In this document: positions 26,499 to 34,787 of the stretch, one piece after another
Position numbering within the stretch: position 1 is the first letter of the stretch
How the letters are laid out: the number at the start of each line of letters is the position of its first letter
Source: Dryocola boscaweniae
GTDB lineage: Bacteria; Pseudomonadota; Gammaproteobacteria; Enterobacterales; Enterobacteriaceae
DNA: 64,000 nt
Assembly (NCBI RefSeq): GCF_025215095.1
Contig: NZ_JALHAP010000081.1
Location: 186,001 to 250,000, forward strand
Direction of reading: 5' to 3'
Notes under the pieces: model-generated
Databases searched by the model: none
Told to the model about the DNA's origin: nothing
The model's input: only the letters and a program-made list of their open reading frames with translations
Translations under genes and position numbers: made by a program

Positions 26499-27341
26499 GT
26501 GAACATTCATTTTGAATGGCCCGTATCTCGCCAGCCGGTTGCGCTTGCCAGCGGTTTGACTGCAGATAATGCTGCCGTTTTGGATGTTATTAGTGGGGTC
26601 TTCGGACCCTACGACAGCACCTCTGGGCATGATGTCGTGGCATTTTACTGGCATATGGCCAGGCCCGTAATGCAGAATTTATGCGCCAGTCACGTATGCC
26701 GCCTGGAGGGGGTCGAACTGCAGTACGGTAGCGTACATCCTTTACGTCATGAAAATAACATTCAGGCAGGCCACTTTAAGCTGGTGATAAGCAGTAGTGG
26801 CGCGGGCGAACTCGCTGAACAAGCGTTCTATCATCTTATCTATCCTGACGGCTCGTGGGACAAAGCAAACAAGCTTCCTGAGGTTGAGGATATTCTCCCC
26901 AATGGCGGAAGTTATATTAACGACCTGCATTATTTTAACGAAGTGGTGCTGGCGCAGGATAAAAGCGACGATATTTTAAAAACGCTGGAAGTGGAATATA
27001 AGCGTTTTTTAATCTGGCAAGAGCTGGATGGCGGGCATTACCAGAGAATGAACCACCAGGAAAATCACATCATCAAAAAAGATTGTCGTTTTGATCGCAT
27101 CAGAGAGCAAATTAAAGATAAAACTTTATCCGAATGCATTGTCGATCGGACTTTCCTCATGGAGAAAGTATGGGCAGAGCTGGAGACGGGCGAACTTCCG
27201 GACGATCTCTTCGCCGAAGAGGAAAAAATAGACATTCTCAAAACGCTTTCACCTGAACATATCGTTGCGAAAGGTAAATATAAAGTCCCTGAACTGGTGT
27301 TTCAGGACTTTTATAAAGTGGGACTGGATTCTTATTATTAA
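26499..27341 (+). CDS. tagK: Probable T6SS accessory protein TagK
   Basis: 280 residues from a GTG that follows the PAAR stop by one base. The segment LEGVELQYGSVHPLRHENNI followed by QAGHFKLVI (about 68-97) looks like a degenerate FHA fold. This and the position next to tagJ and tssE suggest TagK, a poorly understood accessory protein of some enterobacterial T6SS clusters. The C-terminal half is charged, with ILKTLEVEYKRFLIWQELDG and LDSYY at the end. The role is not known; phosphopeptide binding should not be assumed, because the usual FHA Ser/Arg/His residues are not obvious. Confidence 0.6.
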   Translation: MNIHFEWPVSRQPVALASGLTADNAAVLDVISGVFGPYDSTSGHDVVAFYWHMARPVMQNLCASHVCRLEGVELQYGSVHPLRHENNIQAGHFKLVISSSGAGELAEQAFYHLIYPDGSWDKANKLPEVEDILPNGGSYINDLHYFNEVVLAQDKSDDILKTLEVEYKRFLIWQELDGGHYQRMNHQENHIIKKDCRFDRIREQIKDKTLSECIVDRTFLMEKVWAELETGELPDDLFAEEEKIDILKTLSPEHIVAKGKYKVPELVFQDFYKVGLDSYY

Positions 27342-27358
27342 CCGAAGGAGCAGGAATC

Positions 27359-28156
27359 ATGCAGGATTTTACTTCCCTTAACCAGATGCTGAAAACAGCA
27401 TCGCTGGATGAAATCTTCGAACAGGTACAGGGGCAGGTTAAAGCGCACCCGCAGAGTCTGAAAGCAAGAGAAGTACTGTTTAAATTATATTGCGTTGAAG
27501 GCCAGTGGGATAAAGCGCTTCTCCAGCTTGAGACTCTGGCGATGTTAGATGAGGGGTTAAAAAAGCGCACGGAGCTGTACAAAAACCTCGTATTCAGCGA
27601 AATACAGCGCGCTCAGGTGCTGGCTGGCGAGCGTCAGGCGGCGACTTTACAGGGTGAAACACCGCCGTGGATGAAGTCCTTACATCTGGCAAACGTTCTG
27701 CACTACGAGGGAAAAATCGAAGAGGCGGAAAAGTCCCGCCTTGAAGCGTTTGAACTGGCGCAGGAAAGCCCGGGGCGAAGCGATACGCTGGGAGAATTTT
27801 CATGGATTGCTGACAGCGATGGCCGTCTGGGGCCCGTTTGCGAATTTATCTGTGCCGGTGGCTATCGCTGGCTGCCCTTTTCTGACTTACAGCAGCTAAC
27901 GGTTTCTAAGCCGGAAGATCTTTTGGATCTCTTGTGGGTTCCTGCCACCGCTAAAGCAGGCGACGAGATTTATCATGGCTATATACCGGCGCGTTATCCT
28001 GTCAGCGAGGCGGACGATCGGGACAGCAAACTCGGCATGAAAACGGAATGGGCGTCATTGTCTGGTACTTTTTCTCCAGCAAGGGGACGAAAGGTACTGA
28101 TTACTGACCGGAACGAGCATTCAGTTATGGAAGCGGGCGACATTGTTTTCGGATAA
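27359..28156 (+). CDS. tagJ: T6SS accessory protein TagJ (ImpE family)
   Basis: 265 residues. The N-terminal helical, TPR-like part has KAHPQSLKAREVLFKLYCVE and GQWDKALLQLETLAMLD. The C-terminal ImpE domain has WIADSDGRLGPVCEFICAGG and YRWLPFSDLQQLTV, then PEDLLDLLWVPA. TagJ/HsiE proteins bind the sheath subunit TssB in other T6SSs and are linked to ClpV-dependent sheath turnover, which fits the presence of clpV here. It has an AAGGAG ribosome binding site. Its end overlaps the tssE start by 14 bases. Confidence 0.9.
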   Translation: MQDFTSLNQMLKTASLDEIFEQVQGQVKAHPQSLKAREVLFKLYCVEGQWDKALLQLETLAMLDEGLKKRTELYKNLVFSEIQRAQVLAGERQAATLQGETPPWMKSLHLANVLHYEGKIEEAEKSRLEAFELAQESPGRSDTLGEFSWIADSDGRLGPVCEFICAGGYRWLPFSDLQQLTVSKPEDLLDLLWVPATAKAGDEIYHGYIPARYPVSEADDRDSKLGMKTEWASLSGTFSPARGRKVLITDRNEHSVMEAGDIVFG

Positions 28157-28646
28157 TTTAGCGGGGAAAAAACGGCAATATCTTCCTGATTTACTGGAAC
28201 GTTTGCAGGATGATGAGCCGAAAAGCCCGCACGATCGCGCTAAGCCTGTTGATGTAAAAGGCATGCGCAGGCTGGTGCAAAAAGATATTGCCGACTTGAT
28301 CAATCACACCAATATTGAGGACTCTCTGGAAGAGCATCGCCATAAGCTCATCATGGCATCAGTGCTCAATTACGGCGTTCCGGCTCTCATCGGCACTCAG
28401 GAAAATCATCGTAACTGGAACGTCATTGAGAAAACGATTCGTGAGGCGATTTTGCGTTTTGAACCGCGCATCATACCCGAAACTTTACTTGTGCGTTCAT
28501 TGCAGGAAAGAGACAGCGAGGTACGGCATGCGATCGTTCTTTTTGAGATCCGGGGGCTGATTTACTGGCAGCCCAGGCCTGTCGATTTATGTATGAGCGG
28601 TCGTTACGACTTTGAGTCTGAAAAAGTTGACTTAACGCTGCTGTAA
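28143..28646 (+). CDS. tssE: T6SS baseplate protein TssE (gp25-like)
   Basis: 167 residues. The TssE pattern is clear: YLPDLLERLQDDEP near the start, VQKDIADLINHT, then YGVPALIGTQENHRNWNVIE and a C-terminal FEIRGLIYWQPRPVDLCM. It joins TssF/G/K in the wedge and helps start sheath polymerisation. The start is a TTG inside the end of tagJ. No ATG is available in frame near the N-terminus, and the ribosome binding site is weak, so it probably depends on translation of tagJ. It is the last gene of the plus arm. Confidence 0.92.
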   Translation: MFSDNLAGKKRQYLPDLLERLQDDEPKSPHDRAKPVDVKGMRRLVQKDIADLINHTNIEDSLEEHRHKLIMASVLNYGVPALIGTQENHRNWNVIEKTIREAILRFEPRIIPETLLVRSLQERDSEVRHAIVLFEIRGLIYWQPRPVDLCMSGRYDFESEKVDLTLL

Positions 28647-29250
28647 GTCAAATGCTGGGATGCCCATGTTTGCGTGTGTACTGTATTTGGGATAGTTGAC
28701 CGGGCTTTTTTCCTGGCTATTTATCCCAAAATAAGGCGGCATTTTTTATTCCATATAACACATTTAAGATTATTCTGATTTTTGTTTTCATTTTGTTCCA
28801 TTTTTAACCGTGTGTATGGAGTAAAAAGCTACCTAAATTTAATAAAGTGGTTTATTCTTTTGCAATTTGTTGATTTTTCAATAAATTTGATCGTTTTATA
28901 TATTGGTTATAGACTGAACCCGGTTGAGCACAAGGAAGCGAGATTATAAGAACAAGGGAATATTTAATCTCTTCTTATATTTTAGTGCTTATTTAAATTT
29001 AGTCCCGATCTCTGTTTTGTTTCAACTGGAGATCGATTTTTTCACCTACACCTTATGTTAGCTTATCCATTCACATCTGTCAGGGAGCGACAAATTTAAG
29101 ATAGCATTATATAAGAATAAAGATATATAAGTTCTGAATGGCTTAGCTTATCGTAAGTTGTTTCTATTCCTTTGTCTTTTCTGACAGGCGTTTTGTCACG
29201 TCTGGAGGTAATTGCTATTGATTGAAAAACGCAATACATGGGTGTGAAAT
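28647..29250. other. 604-base A+T-rich gene-free region
   Basis: No credible gene. It contains a 9-bp inverted repeat TTTGGGATA / TATCCCAAA (28686-28694, 28722-28730) just after tssE, which may help end that transcript. A second inverted repeat ATAAGAA / TTCTTAT (28946-28952, 28972-28978) precedes a terminator-like hairpin at 29006-29042. A widely spaced pair CTGTCAG / CTGACAG (29077-29083, 29181-29187) lies before the LuxR-type gene. The low G+C and the presumed promoters of the regulator-autotransporter unit fit an H-NS-silenced type of region, but that is inference. Confidence 0.6.
29006..29042 (+). terminator. Intrinsic terminator-like hairpin in the gene-free region
   Basis: Stem CGATCTC / GAGATCG with a 16-base loop, followed by A and six T residues. 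It lies 360 bases after tssE and 210 bases before the next gene. It could therefore end a small RNA transcribed from within the gap, or stop long tss transcripts. Confidence 0.5.
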
Positions 29251-29859
29251 ATGTTAAACATATTATTAATGGATGCTAACTATTATCAAATATCGGGATT
29301 GAGCTTCTTAATCTTCAATCAGCTTACCGGCGATCGCCCTGGTGAGTTTTGTTTTTTACTACCGTCTGAAGAAAAAAACCGCGATATTGCTAATGTTATT
29401 TTCCATAATGACATGGTAACGATTAATCTTTTCAACAAAAGGTGTATTCACAGTGCTAATGAAGCAGGTCGAAAGGCGACGGAAAAATTAACTATTCATG
29501 TACCGTTTTTGTCCAGAAGCCAAACCCTCAATGATATCTCGATGAAGATCGGTAAGATATTGGCAATAGCCAGTGCTGATTATCATCTGTTTCTTAATAA
29601 AGAGGAGGCGTTCTGGAATTTTGGTTTAAAAAAATATGCTCAACTTTCGGTTACTGAAAATGACGTGATGATCCTGATTGGCTGTGGATACAACAGTACA
29701 GATATATCAAAAATCCTCAACCGCTCACGAAAAACAATAAGCACGCATTATCGTAACGCCAGTCGGAAAATGGGCGCAGCAAATCGGGCAGAGTTCTACC
29801 GCTATGCTTCGTTTATCGCTAAATGTGGGTGCGATGAACGAAACACTCTGTGTTTGTAA
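29251..29859 (+). CDS. LuxR-type transcriptional regulator, orphan
   Basis: 202 residues. The N-terminal half (MLNILLMDANYYQISGL...) looks like the first strand and helix of a degenerate receiver domain. The C-terminal LuxR-type helix-turn-helix (about 140-195) reads LSVTENDVMILIGCGYNSTD then ISKILNRSRKTISTHYRNAS. The recognition helix keeps KTIS.H. Phospho-acceptor chemistry is unlikely because the usual acidic pocket is not evident. Such BglJ/FimZ-like regulators often control adhesins. The autotransporter starts 25 bases downstream on the same strand, so it is the likely target and operon partner. The gene is A+T-rich and probably acquired. Confidence 0.8.
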   Translation: MLNILLMDANYYQISGLSFLIFNQLTGDRPGEFCFLLPSEEKNRDIANVIFHNDMVTINLFNKRCIHSANEAGRKATEKLTIHVPFLSRSQTLNDISMKIGKILAIASADYHLFLNKEEAFWNFGLKKYAQLSVTENDVMILIGCGYNSTDISKILNRSRKTISTHYRNASRKMGAANRAEFYRYASFIAKCGCDERNTLCL

Positions 29860-29884
29860 ACGATTTACTTAAAAGGAATTAGTT

Positions 29885-32836
29885 ATGAATAATGGTTTTA
29901 ATAAATGGAGTGCTGGCACGCTGTCCATATCATCAATATTTTTCGCCATGAGTACTTATGCCTGGTCGGCAAATAACGACACTATTATTGCAAATGGTAC
30001 AGTTCGGACCTTAGATAATATGACGTTTGAAAATGATACTAACGGGACATTTATTATTCAGGCGAAAAATAGTGCTGATTTTACTGCGACCCGGTTGCTG
30101 CTTAACAGTTCAGGAAACCGCGGCGGCGGCGTATGGATAGATAATGCTAAATTTACCGCGCAGGATTTAAAAATTAACGTCAGCGGGAATTCAGGCAGCG
30201 GTATTTATCTGGCCAACAATAGTGAAGCCATGCTGAATAATATTCAAATCGCTGCGCAAAATAATGCTCTGGGGCTGGATCTGGATGGCACGTGGTCCAC
30301 GGCGCAGGGCAGGGCAATCGCCCGGGCCAGTGACAGCATTATCGCCACAGCCGGGGGAGATGCCATCAGGGTGATGGCGGGCGATTTGGCGCTGAATAAT
30401 GTAACGGCGGCTACCCTGGGCAATTACAGCTATGCATTAAATGCGAATACTGATGCAAAAATTGACGTAGAGGGCGGAAGTTTCTCCACTCAAGGCGAAT
30501 ACAGCGATGCGGTATGGATCGTCTCACAAGAGTCCTCGGCAACGTTGAACAACGCAGTTATTACGACTCAAGGGAGACGCTCCACTGCGGTGAATGCGCA
30601 AAAAGGAACGGCAAACGTCGCCAACAGCATCCTTGAAACCCAGGGGGAGAACGCCTATGGCCTGTATACCGAGAATCAGATTCAGGGCGATCGCCTGTCG
30701 ATTACAACTTCCGGTACCAGCGGCGCAGGTCTGTTCACGGCGTTGGGCGGCACTGGTACGCTGACTAATAGCACGATTATGACACATGGCGAGCTGGCGC
30801 CCGGCCTGCTGGCCTATCCCGGCTCACGCATTAACGCAGATAACGTGCAGATAGAAACCACGGGTAAAGAGAGCTTTGGGCTGTGGGGACGCGCGGGCAC
30901 GCTTAATATCAGTAACAGTCTTGTCAGCACTGCGGGTGAAGAGGCAAGCGGGCTGTATGTCAACGGATATTCCTCTACCGCGGCGACTGGCAATAGCGTA
31001 TCTCTGGATAAGGTAACGCTCAAAAGCGAACAGGCTCAGGCGATTAACGTCAGCACGGCAGCCCTGTCGCTGGAGGTGAAAGATTCCGCTCTTAGCGGTG
31101 GAAATGGCCAGCTTATGACCGTCAGTCATTACGAAGATACGATCGATCCAGCCAATAACCTTTATAGCGACGTGGCCTTCAATGCCGCAAACAGTTCGTT
31201 AAACGGCGATATCTCCGTGAGCGATCCGGGCAATATCGTAAAGGTTAACCTTACCTCCGGCTCAGTGCTTAACGGTGCGGCAAACAACGTGACATCGTTG
31301 GCGCTTGATGACAGCAGCCACTGGAATATAAATAACAATTCCGTTGTTGGACAGTTAACGAATAACGGCACGGTAGCTTTTTCCAGCCAGAACAGGTTCG
31401 ACACTCTTACCGTGACGGGAGATTACGCGGGAAACGGTGGGGCGCTGGTGATGAATAGCGTGCTGGGGAGCGATTCCTCTCCGGCGAACAGGGTGATTAT
31501 TGGCGGTGACGTGCTGGAAGGAACCACTAACATTTCCATTAATAATCTCGGCGGCCATGGCGCGCAGACCGTTGAGGGAATAAAGATTGTTGATGTCGGC
31601 GGCACTTCCCTGGGCCGCTTTGTCAAAATGGATCGCATTATTGCCGGTGCTTACGATTACGATCTCATTAAACAAGGAGAGAGCTGGTATCTGACCAGCA
31701 GCCTGGCTAACTCCGATACCGCTCCAGAACCTACGCCAGATTCTGTACCTGCGCCAACGCCCGCCCCTGCGCCTGTTCCCGTCCCGGCCCCAGGTCTGGT
31801 TCCCGCTCCGGCTCCAGATGTAGTTCCTGTCCGTCAACCGAAAGCGCCTCCGGCAGTCCGTCCGGAAGCTGCAAGCTACACGGCTAACCTGGCGGCGGCG
31901 AATACCCTGTTTATGATGAGCCTGCACGATCGCCTGGGGGAAACGCAGTTTATTAATATGCTAACGGGTCAGAAGGAAGTGACCAGCCTGTGGTTACGTC
32001 AGATTGGCGCGCACAATGTCTGGCGTGACGCCAGCGGGCAGTTGAAAACCCAGAGCAACCGCTATATAGCCCAGATTGGCGGCGATGTTGCGCGCTGGAG
32101 CACGGATGGACAGGACCGCTGGCATGTCGGTTTCATGGCCGGTTATGGGAATAATCACAGCAATTCTCATAACCGGCTAAGCGGCTATAGTTCGCGAGGT
32201 TCCGTTGATGGCTACAGCATAGGGGGCTATGCCACCTGGTATGCAAATAAGGAAAATCATACCGGCGCCTGGCTCGATAGCTGGCTGCAGTATAGCTGGT
32301 TTAACAACGAGGTTAAGGGGGAGATGCTGACGGCCGAAAGCTACAAATCTCATGGGATTACGGCTTCTCTGGAAAGCGGGTATACCTGGAAAGCTGGACA
32401 GTTTCTGGGCAGCCGCGGCTCGGTAAACGAATGGTTTATTCAGCCAAAGGCACAGGCGGTATGGATGGGCGTCAGGGCTGATAATCACCATGAAGCGAAC
32501 GGAACCCGGGTTAGCGATGATGGCCAGGGAAACGTGATGACCCGACTGGGCATTAGAACTTTCCTGAAAAGCCATCATGAGCGCGATAAGAACAAACAAC
32601 GCGAATTCCAGCCATATATTGAGCTGAGCTGGTTGCACAACACTCGTGATTTTGCGGCCCGGCTGGATGATGCTCGCGTCAGCCAGAGCGGGGCATCAAA
32701 TCTGGGGGAGGTTAAAGTTGGGCTGGAAGGACAAATAAACCCGCGTTTGAATCTTTGGGGCAATGTCAGCGTGCAAATGGGAGACACCGGTTATAACGAT
32801 AGCGCCGCTATGATTGGGATGAAATACAACTTCTAA
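29885..32836 (+). CDS. Autotransporter (type Va) surface protein, pertactin-like
   Basis: 983 residues. A signal peptide ends near STYAWSA. The passenger (about 30-600) is rich in Asn, Ser, Thr and Gly, with repeated beta-helix rungs. A Pro/Ala-rich linker follows (about 610-665, many PAP repeats), then a C-terminal 12-strand beta-barrel (about 690-983) ending GMKYNF with the terminal Phe needed for outer-membrane insertion. No cysteine-rich or protease motif is visible, so an adhesin or aggregation factor is more likely than an enzyme; the function is inferred from family only. It has an AAAGGAA ribosome binding site and is transcribed with the upstream LuxR-type gene. Confidence 0.9.
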   Translation: MNNGFNKWSAGTLSISSIFFAMSTYAWSANNDTIIANGTVRTLDNMTFENDTNGTFIIQAKNSADFTATRLLLNSSGNRGGGVWIDNAKFTAQDLKINVSGNSGSGIYLANNSEAMLNNIQIAAQNNALGLDLDGTWSTAQGRAIARASDSIIATAGGDAIRVMAGDLALNNVTAATLGNYSYALNANTDAKIDVEGGSFSTQGEYSDAVWIVSQESSATLNNAVITTQGRRSTAVNAQKGTANVANSILETQGENAYGLYTENQIQGDRLSITTSGTSGAGLFTALGGTGTLTNSTIMTHGELAPGLLAYPGSRINADNVQIETTGKESFGLWGRAGTLNISNSLVSTAGEEASGLYVNGYSSTAATGNSVSLDKVTLKSEQAQAINVSTAALSLEVKDSALSGGNGQLMTVSHYEDTIDPANNLYSDVAFNAANSSLNGDISVSDPGNIVKVNLTSGSVLNGAANNVTSLALDDSSHWNINNNSVVGQLTNNGTVAFSSQNRFDTLTVTGDYAGNGGALVMNSVLGSDSSPANRVIIGGDVLEGTTNISINNLGGHGAQTVEGIKIVDVGGTSLGRFVKMDRIIAGAYDYDLIKQGESWYLTSSLANSDTAPEPTPDSVPAPTPAPAPVPVPAPGLVPAPAPDVVPVRQPKAPPAVRPEAASYTANLAAANTLFMMSLHDRLGETQFINMLTGQKEVTSLWLRQIGAHNVWRDASGQLKTQSNRYIAQIGGDVARWSTDGQDRWHVGFMAGYGNNHSNSHNRLSGYSSRGSVDGYSIGGYATWYANKENHTGAWLDSWLQYSWFNNEVKGEMLTAESYKSHGITASLESGYTWKAGQFLGSRGSVNEWFIQPKAQAVWMGVRADNHHEANGTRVSDDGQGNVMTRLGIRTFLKSHHERDKNKQREFQPYIELSWLHNTRDFAARLDDARVSQSGASNLGEVKVGLEGQINPRLNLWGNVSVQMGDTGYNDSAAMIGMKYNF

Positions 32837-32842
32837 GTTACG

Positions 32843-32871
32843 TTGTCAGACCGGCCCGGCCGGTCTGACAA
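32843..32871 (+). terminator. Hairpin terminator after the autotransporter
   Basis: A perfect 12-bp G+C-rich stem, TTGTCAGACCGG and its reverse complement, has a five-base loop and starts six bases after the autotransporter stop. Only two T residues of run follow, so termination may be partial. Because it covers the only upstream TTG start, the next gene is called from the ATG at 32900. Confidence 0.75.
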
Positions 32872-32899
32872 TTCAGACTGGGATATTCTGAGATTCGCT

Positions 32900-33520
32900 A
32901 TGAAAATTTTTGCGAGGGATTGCTTTTATCGTCAGGGAGTAATGGCGTTATTAGATAAAATGAGTTTTGATTACACAGAGCAAGGCATCTGGGTCTCTGA
33001 TAAGGTCTTTCTCCCCTTTTTTATTTTCCCCAAAAACAACGTGCTCGCTATTTATAATAACATCATTAAGCAGCGTATCCGTTCACCGGCCATGGTGTTT
33101 TGCGCCCGGCAGACAATTCCTTTTTTTCAGGATATTTACTTTGCTGAAAAATTCTATTTTGTTTCGCTGGATGCTGCTTGTGACACGGTAGAAAAAGAGA
33201 TTAAGGATTCCATTAATTATTATCTAACCGAAAGACCTTCTGAAAAGGTTGCCCTGTGCCCTTATCAACGCTTGACCAGCAGAGAAATTGAAGTAGTCCA
33301 GTATCTGTTACAAGGGCATAAACCGTCATTAATATCGAAGAATATAAATATATCTTATAGGTATATCAGTATGTATAAACGTTCAGCAATGTGTAAGTTA
33401 CAAGTAGAAACTTTTACTGAGCTTTATTGTAAGGTTAAATTACTGGAGCGTGTATTACTCAACGAATCATACAAAGTAGAAGGGTGTATAGTTACAGAAG
33501 CGATCCTGGAAAATAAGTAA
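32900..33520 (+). CDS. Second LuxR-type transcriptional regulator, orphan
   Basis: 206 residues from the ATG at 32900; a TTG at 32843 lies inside the preceding hairpin and is rejected. The N-terminal part (MKIFARDCFYRQGVMALLDK) resembles an eroded receiver domain. The C-terminal helix-turn-helix reads LTSREIEVVQYLLQGHKPSL then ISKNINISYRYISMYKRSAM. It has the family's layout but unusual residues in the recognition helix. It is not close in sequence to the regulator at 29251. It is A+T-rich. Likely a regulator of surface structures of this island; the target is unknown. Confidence 0.75.
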   Translation: MKIFARDCFYRQGVMALLDKMSFDYTEQGIWVSDKVFLPFFIFPKNNVLAIYNNIIKQRIRSPAMVFCARQTIPFFQDIYFAEKFYFVSLDAACDTVEKEIKDSINYYLTERPSEKVALCPYQRLTSREIEVVQYLLQGHKPSLISKNINISYRYISMYKRSAMCKLQVETFTELYCKVKLLERVLLNESYKVEGCIVTEAILENK

Positions 33521-33522
33521 TA

Positions 33523-33550
33523 CGCCGCAGAGAAATTAATTCCTGCGGCG
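33523..33550 (+). terminator. Hairpin between the LuxR-type gene and yhhT
   Basis: CGCCGCAG / CTGCGGCG (33523-33530, 33543-33550) starts two bases after the regulator stop. There is no T run. A second short palindrome GCCGGG / CCCGGC (33586-33591, 33599-33604) overlaps the yhhT stop on the opposite strand. Together they separate two converging genes. Confidence 0.5.
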
Positions 33551-33594
33551 ATGTGGCTGCGGGTAAGAGGATATCGCCGATGAGCGCCGGGAAA

Positions 33595-34644
33595 CTAACC
33601 CGGCAACCGGCTTTTGGGTCGCCCCGGACCGAGCAGAATCGCCAGTTTGGCGCCGCCTTTGGTAGTTTCCATGAGAATTTTACACACGCTGGTTAGCGGT
33701 ACGGAAAGCAGCATGCCGACCGGGCCGAGCAGCCAGCCCCAGAACAGCAACGAGAGGAACACCACAAAAGTGGACATCCCAAGCCCGCGTCCCATCATGC
33801 GCGGTTCGACGATATTTCCCAGCACCATATGCACGGCGAGAAACAGCGCGCCGACCATAACCATTTCGTAGGTGCCGTTAAATAAGAACGCCTGAATCAT
33901 TGGCGGGATAGCGGAAATCACCGAGCCGATGTTGGGAATATAATTCAGCAGGAAACCTAATACCCCCCACATCAGCGCAAACTGTACGCCCAGCAGCACA
34001 AGCCCCGCCCAGATAATAGCTCCGGTCCACAGGCTGATAAGCGTTTTAAGCGCCAGATAGTGAGTCACGCCTTTAAGCGCCCGGTGCATGCCGGCAATGT
34101 GAATTTGCGGATTAGCGAGGGCGAAACGCAGCTTATAGGGGACGTGGCGTACTTCGAACAGCATAAAGACCACGGTCATGACTAACAGTAAAATGCTCGC
34201 CATCGCGCCGGAAAGGCTGGTCATTAACGTGGTGGCGAAAGACATAACTTTTTCGGAGTCCAGACGCTGCAGCATACGCTCAGGCGAAAGCCTGAGATGC
34301 ATGAAGGGGATCATCCTTTCAAGCTCCAGCACCTTCTGCGTCAGCATTTTGTTGTATTTCGGCAGCATAGCCAGAAACTCATTCATTGACGCCGCGAGCA
34401 CGCCAATCAGCAGCGTGAGCATAATCAGCATCGCGAAGACCACTATAGAAATGGCCAGCGGGCGGCGTACGCCGCGACGAATAAACCAGGTGACGAGCGG
34501 GTTGAGCACAATGGCGAAAAACAGCGCCATCAGAAGCTGCACGATAATGTCCGCCGCCGCATGAATTCCCGCAAGAATGATCACGAGGGCGGAGAGTTTC
34601 ATAAGAATGTGTAGCCCGGCTTTATCGGGTTCTGGGGAGGGCAT
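33595..34644 (-). CDS. yhhT: AI-2E family inner-membrane transporter YhhT
   Basis: About 349 residues from an ATG at 34644, chosen because AAAGGA lies about nine bases upstream and because the protein then begins like E. coli YhhT (LHILMKLSALVIILAGIHAA). Upstream in-frame ATGs at 34674 and 34704 are less likely. It has around eight membrane segments. The C-terminus GGAKLAILLGPGRPKSRLPG is nearly identical to the E. coli protein. It belongs to the AI-2E/PerM family of exporters or permeases; the substrate of YhhT itself is not established. It marks the conserved-chromosome edge of the island. Confidence 0.92.
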   Translation of the reverse strand: MPSPEPDKAGLHILMKLSALVIILAGIHAAADIIVQLLMALFFAIVLNPLVTWFIRRGVRRPLAISIVVFAMLIMLTLLIGVLAASMNEFLAMLPKYNKMLTQKVLELERMIPFMHLRLSPERMLQRLDSEKVMSFATTLMTSLSGAMASILLLVMTVVFMLFEVRHVPYKLRFALANPQIHIAGMHRALKGVTHYLALKTLISLWTGAIIWAGLVLLGVQFALMWGVLGFLLNYIPNIGSVISAIPPMIQAFLFNGTYEMVMVGALFLAVHMVLGNIVEPRMMGRGLGMSTFVVFLSLLFWGWLLGPVGMLLSVPLTSVCKILMETTKGGAKLAILLGPGRPKSRLPG

Positions 34645-34787
34645 GGAGAATTCCTTTCTGTTATCGATCTTCATAGTGTAGTGCTTCGTTTGTTTCTCAC
34701 GCACGGGCGATATCTGAAAGTCCGTAGCTGAAATCCTGGCCCGGACCTGTTTATACTGGGGAACGGCTGTTTTTTAAGTGAATACTG

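Noticed and set aside
32843..32899. TTG start of the second LuxR-type regulator
   Set aside because: It lies inside the 12-bp terminator hairpin of the autotransporter. The ATG at 32900 gives a normal N-terminus.
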